DNA from: Methanolobus sp.
Lineage (GTDB): Archaea > Halobacteriota > Methanosarcinia > Methanosarcinales > Methanosarcinaceae
Assembly: GCA_029762595.1 (NCBI GenBank)
Contig: JARVGJ010000001.1
Location: 124,001-188,000, forward strand
Reading direction: 5' to 3'
Length of the DNA: 64,000 bases
Shown: one piece after another, positions 1-8,019 of the stretch
Position numbering within the stretch: position 1 is the stretch's first letter
Layout of the letters: each line of letters starts with the position of its first letter
Program-made: the position numbers and the translations under genes
The notes under the pieces: generated by a model
Seen by the model: the letters and a program-made list of their open reading frames with translations, nothing else
Databases searched by the model: none
What the model was told of the DNA's origin: nothing

Positions 1-864
1 CCCACTGCCTATGTAGGATATGAGCCAAGCGGTAAGATCCATATGGGACATGTACTAACGGTCAACAAGTTACTTGACCTTCAAAAAGCTGGCTTTAAAA
101 TAACGGTCCTCCTTGCAGATGTGCATGCCTACCTTAACAAAAAGGGAACACTTGAAGAGGTTCGAAAGATAGCGGATTATAATAAAAGATGTTTCATTGC
201 ACTGGGACTTGATGAGAAGGAAACTGACTTTGTATATGGATCCGATTACCAGCTTGGGCAGGAATATATCCTCAATGTACTGAAGCTTACCCGCAGCACA
301 ACCCTGAACAGGGCCACAAGGAGCATGGATGAGGTTGGACGCAAGATGGATGACCCAATGGTCTCCCAGATGGTCTACCCAATTATGCAGGCAATAGATA
401 TTGCAATGCTTGGTGTTGACGTAGCTGTTGGCGGTATTGATCAGCGCAAGATCCACATGCTTGCAAGGGAAGGGCTCTCGTCTCTGGGATTTTCAGCACC
501 CCTGTGCATCCATACACCAATTCTGCTGGGACTTGACGGAGAGAAAATGTCATCATCCAATAATAATTTCATATCCGTGGACGACTCAGAGGATGACATA
601 AATAAGAAGATGAAGAAGGCATTCTGCCCTCCGGGTGAAATAAAAGACAACCCGGTGATGGAACTCTTCAGATATCACATATGCCCCAGGTATGAAGAGA
701 TCGTTTTTGAAAGACCTGAGAAATTTGGCGGAAACCTTGTATGTAAAGGTTACGGGGAACTTGAACAAGTGTTCTCAGCAGAGGAACTACATCCTATGGA
801 CCTGAAAAACGGTGCTGCAAAGTACATGAATATGATACTTGATGTGGTCAGGGCTGTACTTTGA
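1..864 (+). CDS. tyrS: Tyrosyl-tRNA synthetase, 5'-truncated by the window edge
   Basis: Class I aminoacyl-tRNA synthetase that charges tRNA-Tyr in the cytoplasm. The reading frame is open from base 1, so the gene starts upstream; 287 residues are visible of a family that is usually about 305-320 aa in archaea. The HIGH-type motif is read as HMGH at visible residues 14-17, just after a YEPSGKI stretch, and the second signature KMSSS lies at about residues 182-186. The spacing of the two motifs and the short C-terminus fit archaeal TyrRS rather than TrpRS, a separate copy of which lies near 49 kb. The first ATG in the visible part (base 43) is internal, not the start. Confidence 0.93.
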   Translation, partial: PTAYVGYEPSGKIHMGHVLTVNKLLDLQKAGFKITVLLADVHAYLNKKGTLEEVRKIADYNKRCFIALGLDEKETDFVYGSDYQLGQEYILNVLKLTRSTTLNRATRSMDEVGRKMDDPMVSQMVYPIMQAIDIAMLGVDVAVGGIDQRKIHMLAREGLSSLGFSAPLCIHTPILLGLDGEKMSSSNNNFISVDDSEDDINKKMKKAFCPPGEIKDNPVMELFRYHICPRYEEIVFERPEKFGGNLVCKGYGELEQVFSAEELHPMDLKNGAAKYMNMILDVVRAVL

Positions 865-891
865 ATTTACTTTGCTCCACCTGAATAGCAA

Positions 892-900
892 TTTATATAT
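892..900 (+). promoter_or_regulatory. TATA box for the 0.96 kb gene
   Basis: TTTATATAT sits about 70 bases before the start of the next gene, in the 100-bp gap behind tyrS. It is a good archaeal TATA match and would place transcription start near 920, giving a leader of about 45 nt. Confidence 0.45.
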
Positions 901-964
901 GGTGTCTGCAAGAATATACCATTACAAATAAAGAAGGATAAAATATAGCAGGATGGAGATTCGG

Positions 965-2098
965 ATGAACTATACATTTCAGGACTCTACGGAATTGCCC
1001 TTACAGAGGGACTTTATTCAGGACCTTAACAACTTCATAGAAATGGCAAAAAAAGTCCTACCACTTGAGAACTCCGCCATTGAACTGAGCGAGGAGGAGT
1101 CAGAAGAAATATCTTCCCTTGAAACAAGGATAGAGGAAATGACAAGGTTTGGGAAAGATATACAGCAATATGTGGACCAGCGTTCAAATGGTGCTGAGAA
1201 CAAGGAGATCCTGGAATGTCGCAATGCTGTTATGGACGTCTGCACTGAAGTCACTAATCGTGGACTTAAGGAGCTAAGCCAGAAACTCGAGCAGATAAAA
1301 AGGGAATCTGAAAGTGGCATCTATAAGATAGAAATGGATCTTCTGAACAACCTGAACCCTCTTTTCAGATCCGGGATCTACGGCTCTGACAAGGCATATT
1401 ACGTTTCCATGTCAGATGGTGCCCTCAAAGGTATACTGAAAGCATCATTCTCAGGAATGGAATATACATGTGACCTCACATATGCCCATGAAATAATTAC
1501 TGTCAGGGAAATTTACGGGGAACTTTTCATTCCCACGTGGACAAAAGCAGGCATATTCTCTAAAGAGAACAAGGTCAAAATGATAGATGTATCTGACTAC
1601 ATGATCACCTCCATGAACTACGATGGTGACAAGCACGTTGACCTGAGCTTTGAGAACAAAAAGGGGGAGCAGAGATTCAAGATCATTTCCGACAATTCAA
1701 CTTACCAGATATATCATGGGGAGCTTGATGTCACAGCTGATGAAACCCTGCTTCGATCATTAACTTTGGATAGTGTGGCAGGTCTTGTTGATGATGTGAA
1801 AAAGTATGTGGAATTGTTCATAAAATCCCAGACACTTAAGCAGATATTGCTTGATGGTAAGGATGCCGTGCGCAACAACGAGGTATTTGACTGCCTGAAA
1901 CTCATTGCCGAACAATATGGCGATATAGTGAGGGAATCGCTTGACAGGGGATATGTCAAGAACGAAATAACCATCAAGATAGAATCATCCGACGGCACCC
2001 GTACCGAGAAGTACATCACCAAGGAAGAAGCCTTTGACCAGCTTGCAGAACTTGGCAGCGAAGGCCTGGAACTGGCCAGCATACTTGGTGTTGACTAA
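965..2098 (+). CDS. Conserved soluble protein of unknown function, 377 aa
   Basis: I do not recognise this family. The N-terminal third (residues about 40-115) is rich in Glu, Lys and Leu and predicted helical or coiled coil. The middle has a mixed beta-rich stretch, and the C-terminal 100 residues are helical and acidic. No signal peptide, membrane segment, Cys cluster or NTPase motif is visible, so it is probably cytoplasmic. The ATG at 965 is preferred because GGAG at 955-958 lies 6 nt upstream; an in-frame ATG at 953 has no well-placed ribosome site. It stands alone between tyrS and the marker-16 gene and is followed by a long T-rich tract. Confidence 0.75.
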   Translation: MNYTFQDSTELPLQRDFIQDLNNFIEMAKKVLPLENSAIELSEEESEEISSLETRIEEMTRFGKDIQQYVDQRSNGAENKEILECRNAVMDVCTEVTNRGLKELSQKLEQIKRESESGIYKIEMDLLNNLNPLFRSGIYGSDKAYYVSMSDGALKGILKASFSGMEYTCDLTYAHEIITVREIYGELFIPTWTKAGIFSKENKVKMIDVSDYMITSMNYDGDKHVDLSFENKKGEQRFKIISDNSTYQIYHGELDVTADETLLRSLTLDSVAGLVDDVKKYVELFIKSQTLKQILLDGKDAVRNNEVFDCLKLIAEQYGDIVRESLDRGYVKNEITIKIESSDGTRTEKYITKEEAFDQLAELGSEGLELASILGVD

Positions 2099-2115
2099 TG
2101 CGGCCATTGCTGCAA

Positions 2116-2138
2116 TCTTTTTTTATATTTTTTTTATT
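2116..2138 (+). terminator. T-rich tract: terminator of the 0.96 kb gene and TATA box of the next gene
   Basis: A run of T broken only by a few A and C follows the stop at 2098, as expected for archaeal oligo-T termination. The same tract contains TTTATATTT at about 2122-2130, some 35 bases before the ATG at 2162, so it can also serve as the TATA element of the marker-16 gene. Confidence 0.5.
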
Positions 2139-2161
2139 CCGGAAGTCTGGAGAGGAGTTTC

Positions 2162-3445
2162 ATGAAGCGCTCTGTTACTGACATCATAAAGAAGCTGGAC
2201 AGTGGTGATGCTGTTGTTATGACTGCAAGTGAAGTATCCGAACTTGTGGACAACGGAGAGAACCCTAGAATCAGGGATGTCGATGTTGTCACAACCGCAA
2301 CAAGGGGCATCATGAGCGGAACATATGCAGTCCTCTCTTTTCCCCTGAATACGTCTTTGTGCTTCAGGCGGGCATCAAAGGTATTCCTTAACGGAGTACC
2401 GGCACATGTGGGCCCATGTCCTAACGAAAGCCTTGGAGTGCTTGACATGATGGTGTTTGGAACGGCGCACTCTGCAAAGGAACATAACTACGGAGCAGGA
2501 CATCTTTTCAGGGAAATGGTCGAAGGGAAGGACATAGAAGTATCTGTTGTCACCGATGAGGATGTATCCTTTAAAGACAAGATCAAGCTTAAAGACATGC
2601 CCTATGCAAAGCTCTACGCAACCCGCCATGCTTTCAAGAACTATGCTGCTTTTGCAAATTGCTCAGATAAGCCAGTGGACACCATATTCCATAACATCCG
2701 GTTCAACCCTGGCATGAAAGATGCAACACTTTCGGGGTGCGGGGAGATAAATCCGCTGCAGAACGACCCAGAAATGGAAACCATAGGTATCGGTACACGT
2801 ATGCTGATGAACGGGGCAGAGGGTTTTGTTATAGGTTCAGGCACCCGCAGCAGCCCTGAAAAGCCCAACCTCACAGGTGTTGCAGACATGCATGACATGG
2901 ACCCTGCGCTCATGGGTGGGTTCCGGACATCCGCAGGACCGGAATGCATCGCTTCCTGGGCAATTGCCATTCCCATCACATGTCAGTCAGTTCTCGATGC
3001 TGTCCTGAAGACCGATAGTGAGATCCCCATGGTCGTGAACGATGTGGACAAAAGGGTGATGATAGGCAGCAGCACATACGCCGATGCCTGGAAAGGCACC
3101 GACAGGGCGATCAGGTTCCACCCCGGTGCATGCCTGGAATGTGATATATGCAAACCCGTGAGAGACTGCCCCATGGAAGCAATATATCGCAGGGACGGGA
3201 AAATCATACTTGACAGGCACCTGTGCTTCAATTGCGGATTCTGCTCAACTGTCTGCCCGGGTGGGGTTTTCATTGCAGAGCTTGGAACACTGCACTTCAA
3301 AAAAGATGACATCAGGTATGACGTACCAATCGTACTCAGGCAATCTGACCGCAAGCGAGCTGAGGAGCTTGCAGAGGAATTGAAGAAAATGGTCCTGCAA
3401 GGCAAGTTCAGAATCAATGAGATGGTCGGGAAGATATATCCATAA
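2162..3445 (+). CDS. Methanogenesis marker 16 metalloprotein (DUF39 plus two [4Fe-4S] motifs)
   Basis: A 427-aa protein with an N-terminal DUF39/COG1900 domain (residues about 1-310) and a C-terminal ferredoxin-like part holding two Cys motifs, CLECDICKPVRDCP near 323 and CFNCGFCSTVCP near 355. This architecture matches methanogenesis marker protein 16. A related DUF39 protein in Methanosarcina takes part in making homocysteine from aspartate semialdehyde and sulfide, an aldehyde-to-thiol conversion. Conserved-looking Cys residues in the DUF39 part include VGPCPNES and SGCGEI. A strong ribosome site GGAGAGGAG precedes the ATG. The gene converges on, and overlaps by 32 bp, the comE end of the CoM operon. 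By analogy and position I infer a role in sulfoacetaldehyde-to-CoM conversion; this is not shown by the sequence. Confidence 0.85.
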   Translation: MKRSVTDIIKKLDSGDAVVMTASEVSELVDNGENPRIRDVDVVTTATRGIMSGTYAVLSFPLNTSLCFRRASKVFLNGVPAHVGPCPNESLGVLDMMVFGTAHSAKEHNYGAGHLFREMVEGKDIEVSVVTDEDVSFKDKIKLKDMPYAKLYATRHAFKNYAAFANCSDKPVDTIFHNIRFNPGMKDATLSGCGEINPLQNDPEMETIGIGTRMLMNGAEGFVIGSGTRSSPEKPNLTGVADMHDMDPALMGGFRTSAGPECIASWAIAIPITCQSVLDAVLKTDSEIPMVVNDVDKRVMIGSSTYADAWKGTDRAIRFHPGACLECDICKPVRDCPMEAIYRRDGKIILDRHLCFNCGFCSTVCPGGVFIAELGTLHFKKDDIRYDVPIVLRQSDRKRAEELAEELKKMVLQGKFRINEMVGKIYP

Positions 3446-3977
3446 ATCTTTTGAGTATTCCTTCGGGACTCATCTTTATGACAGGAACTGCACTGTTGCC
3501 TGGTTCAGCCTTTACAACTATTATGCCATGATCCATGGTTTGGAGGATATTCCTGAGGTCCAGAGGCGTATCAACCACGCGGATCTGCTTGTTTCCCGCG
3601 CCTTTGGCGACTTCTGCAAGGTCAGTATTCCTTGATGTGGCTGTAGGCTGGTTGCCGGTGGAGCCGTATGAACCATTATCGATTATGACAAGAAGGTAGT
3701 TACGTGGCTTATGTGAAGCTATTGTTGCAAGGGAACCCATATTCATCAGTACGGAACCATCTCCTTCAATGGCAATCACCTTTTTATCCGGCCTGGCAAG
3801 TGCAAGTCCAAGTCCTATGGAGGATGCAAGTCCCATGGAGCCCAGCATGTAGAAATTACCGGGCATGTCGCACACACTGAACAGTTCCTTGCAGGGAACA
3901 CCTATGTTGCCCACCAGTAATGCATGGCTGTCCTTTGCCATTGCAGCTATCTCAGTTATAGCATCTATTCTCTTCAT
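3414..3977 (-). CDS. comE: Sulfopyruvate decarboxylase subunit beta
   Basis: Thiamine-diphosphate-binding subunit of the enzyme that decarboxylates 3-sulfopyruvate to sulfoacetaldehyde in coenzyme M biosynthesis. The TPP/Mg motif is visible as GDGSVLMNMG followed by a DNGSYGSTG segment, and the fold matches the C-terminal half of TPP decarboxylases. It is 187 aa, the usual size for a separate beta subunit. Its ATG overlaps the comD stop by 4 bp, so the two are translationally coupled. It is the last gene of the operon that begins with cysteate synthase. Its 3' end overlaps the convergent marker-16 gene. In some Methanosarcina the two subunits are fused; here they are clearly separate. Confidence 0.9.
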   Translation of the reverse strand: MKRIDAITEIAAMAKDSHALLVGNIGVPCKELFSVCDMPGNFYMLGSMGLASSIGLGLALARPDKKVIAIEGDGSVLMNMGSLATIASHKPRNYLLVIIDNGSYGSTGNQPTATSRNTDLAEVAKGAGNKQIRVVDTPLDLRNILQTMDHGIIVVKAEPGNSAVPVIKMSPEGILKRFMDISSRPSH

Positions 3978-4516
3978 GCCTGCTGCCTCCAGAAAGGAAT
4001 TGGCAGCAGTACAGCAGAGGGTTTTTTCTCACTGCTGGCTACATTCCATGCCGTTACGATAATATCAGCAGGATCGGTTCCTTTCTCCGGAATGAAATAA
4101 GGTATATCCATGGTATCCAGCAATTTTGGTGTGAGTCTGCCCATGGGCACCTGAGCAACTATCGGTTCACCCTCGATACCTCTGTGACTCATTATCATCA
4201 GGATCGGGATACCATAGAGCATGTTCAGGGATGCCAGGGCATTGATGGAATTACCAAGCCCTGAGTTCTGCATGAGCATTGCAGGTATTCTGCCACCCAT
4301 ATAGGCACCGGCACACACTCCTACACCTTCCTCCTCTCTGGTCACAGGCACATGGATGATGTCCGGAGCCTCATCCACCATGGAGATAAGTTCCCCCAGA
4401 TTGATGCAGGGCACACTGACAATGAAGTCTATTCCTGCTGCCCTGATGCCTTTGAATACAGATTCCGTGGGACTTAGAAGCCTTGTAGAAGAACCTTCCA
4501 TGATATCATTCACCAT
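3974..4516 (-). CDS. comD: Sulfopyruvate decarboxylase subunit alpha
   Basis: A 180-aa partner of ComE. It carries the pyrimidine-binding half of the TPP fold, with the catalytic-type Glu region REEEGVGVCAGAYMGG and a SGLGNSINAL stretch typical of the alpha subunit. The complex makes sulfoacetaldehyde from sulfopyruvate. The chosen ATG overlaps the upstream Fe-S gene by 7 bp; a second in-frame ATG five codons later (4501) starts MEGSSTRLL and is also possible. Overlap with comE (4 bp) and with the Fe-S gene argues for one polycistronic message. Confidence 0.9.
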   Translation of the reverse strand: MVNDIMEGSSTRLLSPTESVFKGIRAAGIDFIVSVPCINLGELISMVDEAPDIIHVPVTREEEGVGVCAGAYMGGRIPAMLMQNSGLGNSINALASLNMLYGIPILMIMSHRGIEGEPIVAQVPMGRLTPKLLDTMDIPYFIPEKGTDPADIIVTAWNVASSEKKPSAVLLPIPFWRQQA

Positions 4517-5160
4517 ACCTTCAGATCAATTGCTTCGATGCGGACGTTCTTGCCTTCAACGCCCACTACCATACCGGAGTGTACCTTCTGCATCATACAA
4601 TACTCCGGAACGAACTTCACGGTCTGGCCTACTTTTGGGATCCTGCCCCTGGCAACCCTACCGTCAAATGCCAGTATCATGCACAGGCCAACATCCTTGA
4701 ACTTGAAATCATCATGTCCCAGCCTGTGAAGCGGACCCACCATATGAACAGTGTATATGCCTCCCGGTATTTTATCAATGACCCGGGCAAAGTGGGTAAC
4801 AGGGCATCCAAGAGGCCTGTAACGCAGTATGTCACCGATATTCACTTCCACAGAGCCGTCAAAGGGGTGTATATCCTCCCTGCAGGAGCATTCGTCCTTC
4901 AGGGGAGCCAGTGTCAGATCAGCCTCCAGGCCATCGATGATACCCATTATCTTTTCATCTGTGGGTAATTCCTCACCCAGGACTAAGAGTAGCTTTTCTG
5001 CATTGGCTCTGAACTTTTCACGTGTAAGGAAAGGACACTTGTCCAGATCTGAAGCTTTTTCCAGCACAGCTGCAAAATCCCTGCATTGCCGATAACCGCA
5101 GCTTCCGCAATTATAACCGGGCAGCAGACTTTCTATCTCATTCAAAGGACATCCCCTCAT
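4510..5160 (-). CDS. Fe-S domain protein of the CoM operon
   Basis: A 216-aa protein with an N-terminal CNCGSCGYRQCRDF motif (residues about 17-30) and a further Cys about 15 residues on, matching the four-Cys [4Fe-4S] domain found in CO dehydrogenase/acetyl-CoA synthase and RnfB-type proteins. A second group of Cys (CSCR, around residue 90) follows. The C-terminal 120 residues look like an unassigned beta-rich domain. No membrane segment is visible. The gene overlaps its upstream GTPase-like neighbour and its downstream comD, each by a few bases. I infer electron transfer or cofactor-binding in support of CoM synthesis; the precise function is unknown. Confidence 0.75.
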   Translation of the reverse strand: MRGCPLNEIESLLPGYNCGSCGYRQCRDFAAVLEKASDLDKCPFLTREKFRANAEKLLLVLGEELPTDEKIMGIIDGLEADLTLAPLKDECSCREDIHPFDGSVEVNIGDILRYRPLGCPVTHFARVIDKIPGGIYTVHMVGPLHRLGHDDFKFKDVGLCMILAFDGRVARGRIPKVGQTVKFVPEYCMMQKVHSGMVVGVEGKNVRIEAIDLKVW

Positions 5161-5855
5161 TCACCTTTATATTCCATGAATCCGTCAAGGTTTCTCAGGA
5201 CACCCATATGATGTTTCCGGGCAACCCGGTTCTCACCCGTGCATAGTGAACAGATGGCAAGGGGTGGATTATAACGCAAAAGCATATTGCTGCCTGCATC
5301 CGGTCCGCAGCCTATGAGCTCGGCAAGTTCAAAAGCCCCTTTGCCTGTCAGTCCGTTGGCTTCCACAATGTTACATCCCGGATTGACCTCAAGCACACGC
5401 TCCCTGAACACCTCACGCTCGGCCTGGGATACCAGGTCACCTTTTGTCATGACAACTATATCTGCTGTTGTCAGCAGGGGACCAACCTTAAGAGGCGTGT
5501 TTGGTCCTGTGGTAACATCTATGACACATACAGCAAGACACTCATCAGGATATGGAGCACAACGCAGACACAGCCCGGCGGTCTCGTTCAGGAGAACATC
5601 TGAACCTTCCTTATCTGCCCAACTGAGCATTTCCTCGGTATTATAGATTGTAAAATGGTCAGGACACATGTCCTTGGCAAGACCCACGTGCACAGGTATT
5701 TCCAGTTTTTTGAAACGCTGGTCATCATCGGTCCACAGACAATCAACTTTGACCACAGCAGGGTTTTTCCCGTTCCTTATGAGAGCTTTGATGGTATGCA
5801 AGAGAACAGATGTCTTTCCCGAACCCGGCGTACCTGCAAGTACCACCAGCTTCAT
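5157..5855 (-). CDS. HypB/CooC-like P-loop GTPase of the CoM operon
   Basis: A 232-aa SIMIBI-class NTPase. Walker A reads AGTPGSGKTS at residues about 7-16, a Walker B/switch-like LLNETAGLC occurs near residue 90, and a base-specificity-like MTKGD at about 137. The region NETAGLCLRCAPYP brings two Cys together and a second Cys pair CSLC is near the C-terminus, which suggests metal or Fe-S handling like the nickel-insertion GTPases HypB and CooC. It overlaps the ABC ATPase upstream and the Fe-S gene downstream by 4 bp each. A maturation or activation role for a metalloenzyme of the pathway is plausible but inferred. Confidence 0.75.
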   Translation of the reverse strand: MKLVVLAGTPGSGKTSVLLHTIKALIRNGKNPAVVKVDCLWTDDDQRFKKLEIPVHVGLAKDMCPDHFTIYNTEEMLSWADKEGSDVLLNETAGLCLRCAPYPDECLAVCVIDVTTGPNTPLKVGPLLTTADIVVMTKGDLVSQAEREVFRERVLEVNPGCNIVEANGLTGKGAFELAELIGCGPDAGSNMLLRYNPPLAICSLCTGENRVARKHHMGVLRNLDGFMEYKGE

Positions 5856-6616
5856 ACAATGACCTCCACTATGTCCCCGCGCCTGATGGTCTCACGGAGG
5901 GACATAAGCCAGTTGTCAACCTCACTTATCCTGCAGCAGACATCCTGCTCCTGCGAGCTTGTAGTGATGATATCGATCATGCCCCCGTTCCTGATGACGA
6001 TCCTGCGCGATGACATCAGGGCCAGCACCGGATCATGGGTTACCACAACAACGATCTTACCTTCGCCGGCCAGCAACTGGAGAGCTTCCTGCTTCTTTAT
6101 ACCTGCATTCTCTACCTCATCGATGAGCACCACAGGAGAATCACTGATCACAGCAATGTCTGCAGTCATGAGTGAGCGGGACTGCCCTCCACTTAGAGCT
6201 GTCAGGTGATGGTGGGGTGCTATCGGCTCCCCGGTCAGAGTATTCGCAAGTTCGATGACCCTTGTAACAAGACCTGCATCCTTGCCCCTGCTGCGTGCAT
6301 GCATTTGCAAGAACTCCTCAACGGTCATATCAGCCAGGAAATGCATCTTCTGGGATAGCTGTGCTACCAGTTTTCTGCGGGGATCCACGCGTATGTTAGC
6401 ATCAGGCCTCTCCCCATTGACCAGAATAGTCCTGCCGGTTGGTGTGTCCCCCTGGGCAAGCTGTTCGATATCATCTATAAGTGTGCTTTTTCCGGAACCT
6501 GTGGGACCAACTATCCCCACGATCTCCCCGCGGGAGATATCAACAGACCTTATTGCCTCTTCGGTTCCATCCTTGTCAACACCACCCAATATAGTAAGAC
6601 TGATTATTTCACTCAT
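5852..6616 (-). CDS. ABC-type ATPase of the CoM operon, no permease partner
   Basis: A 254-aa ABC ATPase with Walker A GPTGSGKST (about residue 37), signature LSGGQS (about 141), Walker B VVLIDEVE and H-loop THD. The protein is one ATPase domain without membrane segments, and no permease or binding protein is next to it. It is therefore more like a soluble ABC protein (repair, Fe-S assembly or reductive-activation type) than a transporter half. It starts 3 bp after the cysteate synthase stop and overlaps the GTPase gene by 4 bp. Its presence inside the CoM operon suggests an ATP-driven step, which is inference. Confidence 0.78.
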   Translation of the reverse strand: MSEIISLTILGGVDKDGTEEAIRSVDISRGEIVGIVGPTGSGKSTLIDDIEQLAQGDTPTGRTILVNGERPDANIRVDPRRKLVAQLSQKMHFLADMTVEEFLQMHARSRGKDAGLVTRVIELANTLTGEPIAPHHHLTALSGGQSRSLMTADIAVISDSPVVLIDEVENAGIKKQEALQLLAGEGKIVVVVTHDPVLALMSSRRIVIRNGGMIDIITTSSQEQDVCCRISEVDNWLMSLRETIRRGDIVEVIV

Positions 6617-6619
6617 AAT

Positions 6620-7885
6620 TTATACACCATCATCCTGTATACCAAATATTTCAGATACCTTTTCCACTATTCTTGCCTCTGCCCCTTCATCCTTTGCCGA
6701 CACCGCAAGGGATACAGGCAACTGTTTCAGTTCATGGTCCTGCATCAAGCGTTTTTGTCCACCACCAGTTATATTGAGAACGATCCGTTCATCAGGACTT
6801 ATATTACCAGCTTCCAGGGCCTGCACCAGTGTAGCAATGGCAACTGCAGCAGCCCGATTTATGTCTATTCCCTCACAATCCTCAAAGAGTTCCTGGGCCC
6901 GGGATGCTTCCTTGTTGCTTACCGCATAGAGAGTTCCACCTGTTGCCTCAAGGGCATCCCTGACACCGCCTCTAACTGCAAAAGGTGGTTTTCGGTTAAA
7001 GAGAACATCATCATACATCCCTCCTGGACATTCAGGGTCCACTGCATCAATACCATGCCACATAGAATACAGGGGAGCACATGGAAGACTCTGTCCAAGA
7101 TGCAGTTTTGGCAAAGTACTGCCAAAACTGCCATCTTCAAGCAATCTCATAGAAGCTTCCCATGCTGATATGCCACCGGTGCCACTTCCCACTGCCTGGA
7201 AATAATGATCAGGTAAGCTTTTGGATGTGAGAACAGCATCCAGCATCACAGTAGCCATGCCATCACGCCTGGCAACGTTTTTGGCACCACCCTCGTTGAC
7301 AAAACCTTCTCTGGATGCAATGTCACCCGCCAGGGATATTGCATCAAAATAATCACCTTCAACCGTCACAAGGCAGATAGAATGATTATCGTCATGCAGT
7401 GTCCACAACCTGTGAGCGCTTTGAGCCGGAACCACAAGCAGTAAAGGTTGCCCGGTTATACTACACACATGGGCGAATGCCCTTGCGGTGTTTCCGGCAG
7501 ATGCCACAACCATTATCCTTTTTTCTTCCTGTTCCCTGAGTCTTTGCATGGTAGGGAATGACTCAAGGTCCTTGAAGGTACAGGTCATGAGATACGCTTG
7601 CTTTTCAGGCCAGTATCCATTAAAAGCTATCCACAGTTCATCAAGACCAAGAGCACTTGCAAGCCCCTTACTCCTGTAGGTCACCGTTCGTCCTGAACCC
7701 TCCTCAATGATACCACCTGTGGGAAGCCATTCGTAGTATCTCCATATTCCGGGCATATCCCTTGGAATCAACTGTTTTGCTGTGTAATGAGTACGAAGAA
7801 GAGAATCATCACCCCTTTTACAGCTCTGAGCATAGGGGTCGTGAACTTCGCCACACAGCAGGCATTTCACATTGTACTTATCCAT
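6620..7885 (-). CDS. Cysteate synthase (threonine synthase-like, PLP)
   Basis: PLP enzyme that makes L-cysteate from O-phosphoserine and sulfite, the entry step of CoM biosynthesis in Methanosarcinales; the family evolved from threonine synthase. An N-terminal Cys pair (CLLCGE) and a later Cys resemble the zinc-like N-terminus of this family. The ASAGNTARAF stretch, the AVGSGTGG loop and the ITGGGQKR C-terminal loop fit a fold-II PLP enzyme. It is followed directly by five genes ending in comDE, which supports cysteate rather than threonine synthesis. I place the start at ATG 7885 because a TATA box lies about 26 bp upstream, giving a leaderless message of a 421-aa protein; the open frame itself extends 30 codons further upstream. 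Confidence 0.87.
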   Translation of the reverse strand: MDKYNVKCLLCGEVHDPYAQSCKRGDDSLLRTHYTAKQLIPRDMPGIWRYYEWLPTGGIIEEGSGRTVTYRSKGLASALGLDELWIAFNGYWPEKQAYLMTCTFKDLESFPTMQRLREQEEKRIMVVASAGNTARAFAHVCSITGQPLLLVVPAQSAHRLWTLHDDNHSICLVTVEGDYFDAISLAGDIASREGFVNEGGAKNVARRDGMATVMLDAVLTSKSLPDHYFQAVGSGTGGISAWEASMRLLEDGSFGSTLPKLHLGQSLPCAPLYSMWHGIDAVDPECPGGMYDDVLFNRKPPFAVRGGVRDALEATGGTLYAVSNKEASRAQELFEDCEGIDINRAAAVAIATLVQALEAGNISPDERIVLNITGGGQKRLMQDHELKQLPVSLAVSAKDEGAEARIVEKVSEIFGIQDDGV

Positions 7886-7905
7886 ACATCGAATGTGGAC
7901 AGAGC

Positions 7906-7915
7906 TTTTATAAAC
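7906..7915 (-). promoter_or_regulatory. TATA box of the CoM operon
   Basis: On the minus strand GTTTATAAAA ends about 20 bases before ATG 7885. Archaeal transcription starts about 25 bp from the TATA centre, which falls at or next to the ATG, so the six-gene CoM message is predicted to be leaderless. Confidence 0.55.
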
Positions 7916-8019
7916 ATTGCCCTTTTGGACGTATAATTTTCCTTTTAGGGACAAATAAAAATAGTAAATGTACAATCGGGATTCAAATTAGATGTGCAGT
8001 AATATAAATGTGAAGATGA

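Noticed and set aside
4356-4968. Overlapping plus-strand frames across the Fe-S protein and comD genes
   Set aside because: They are antisense shadows of clear minus-strand genes with recognisable motifs.
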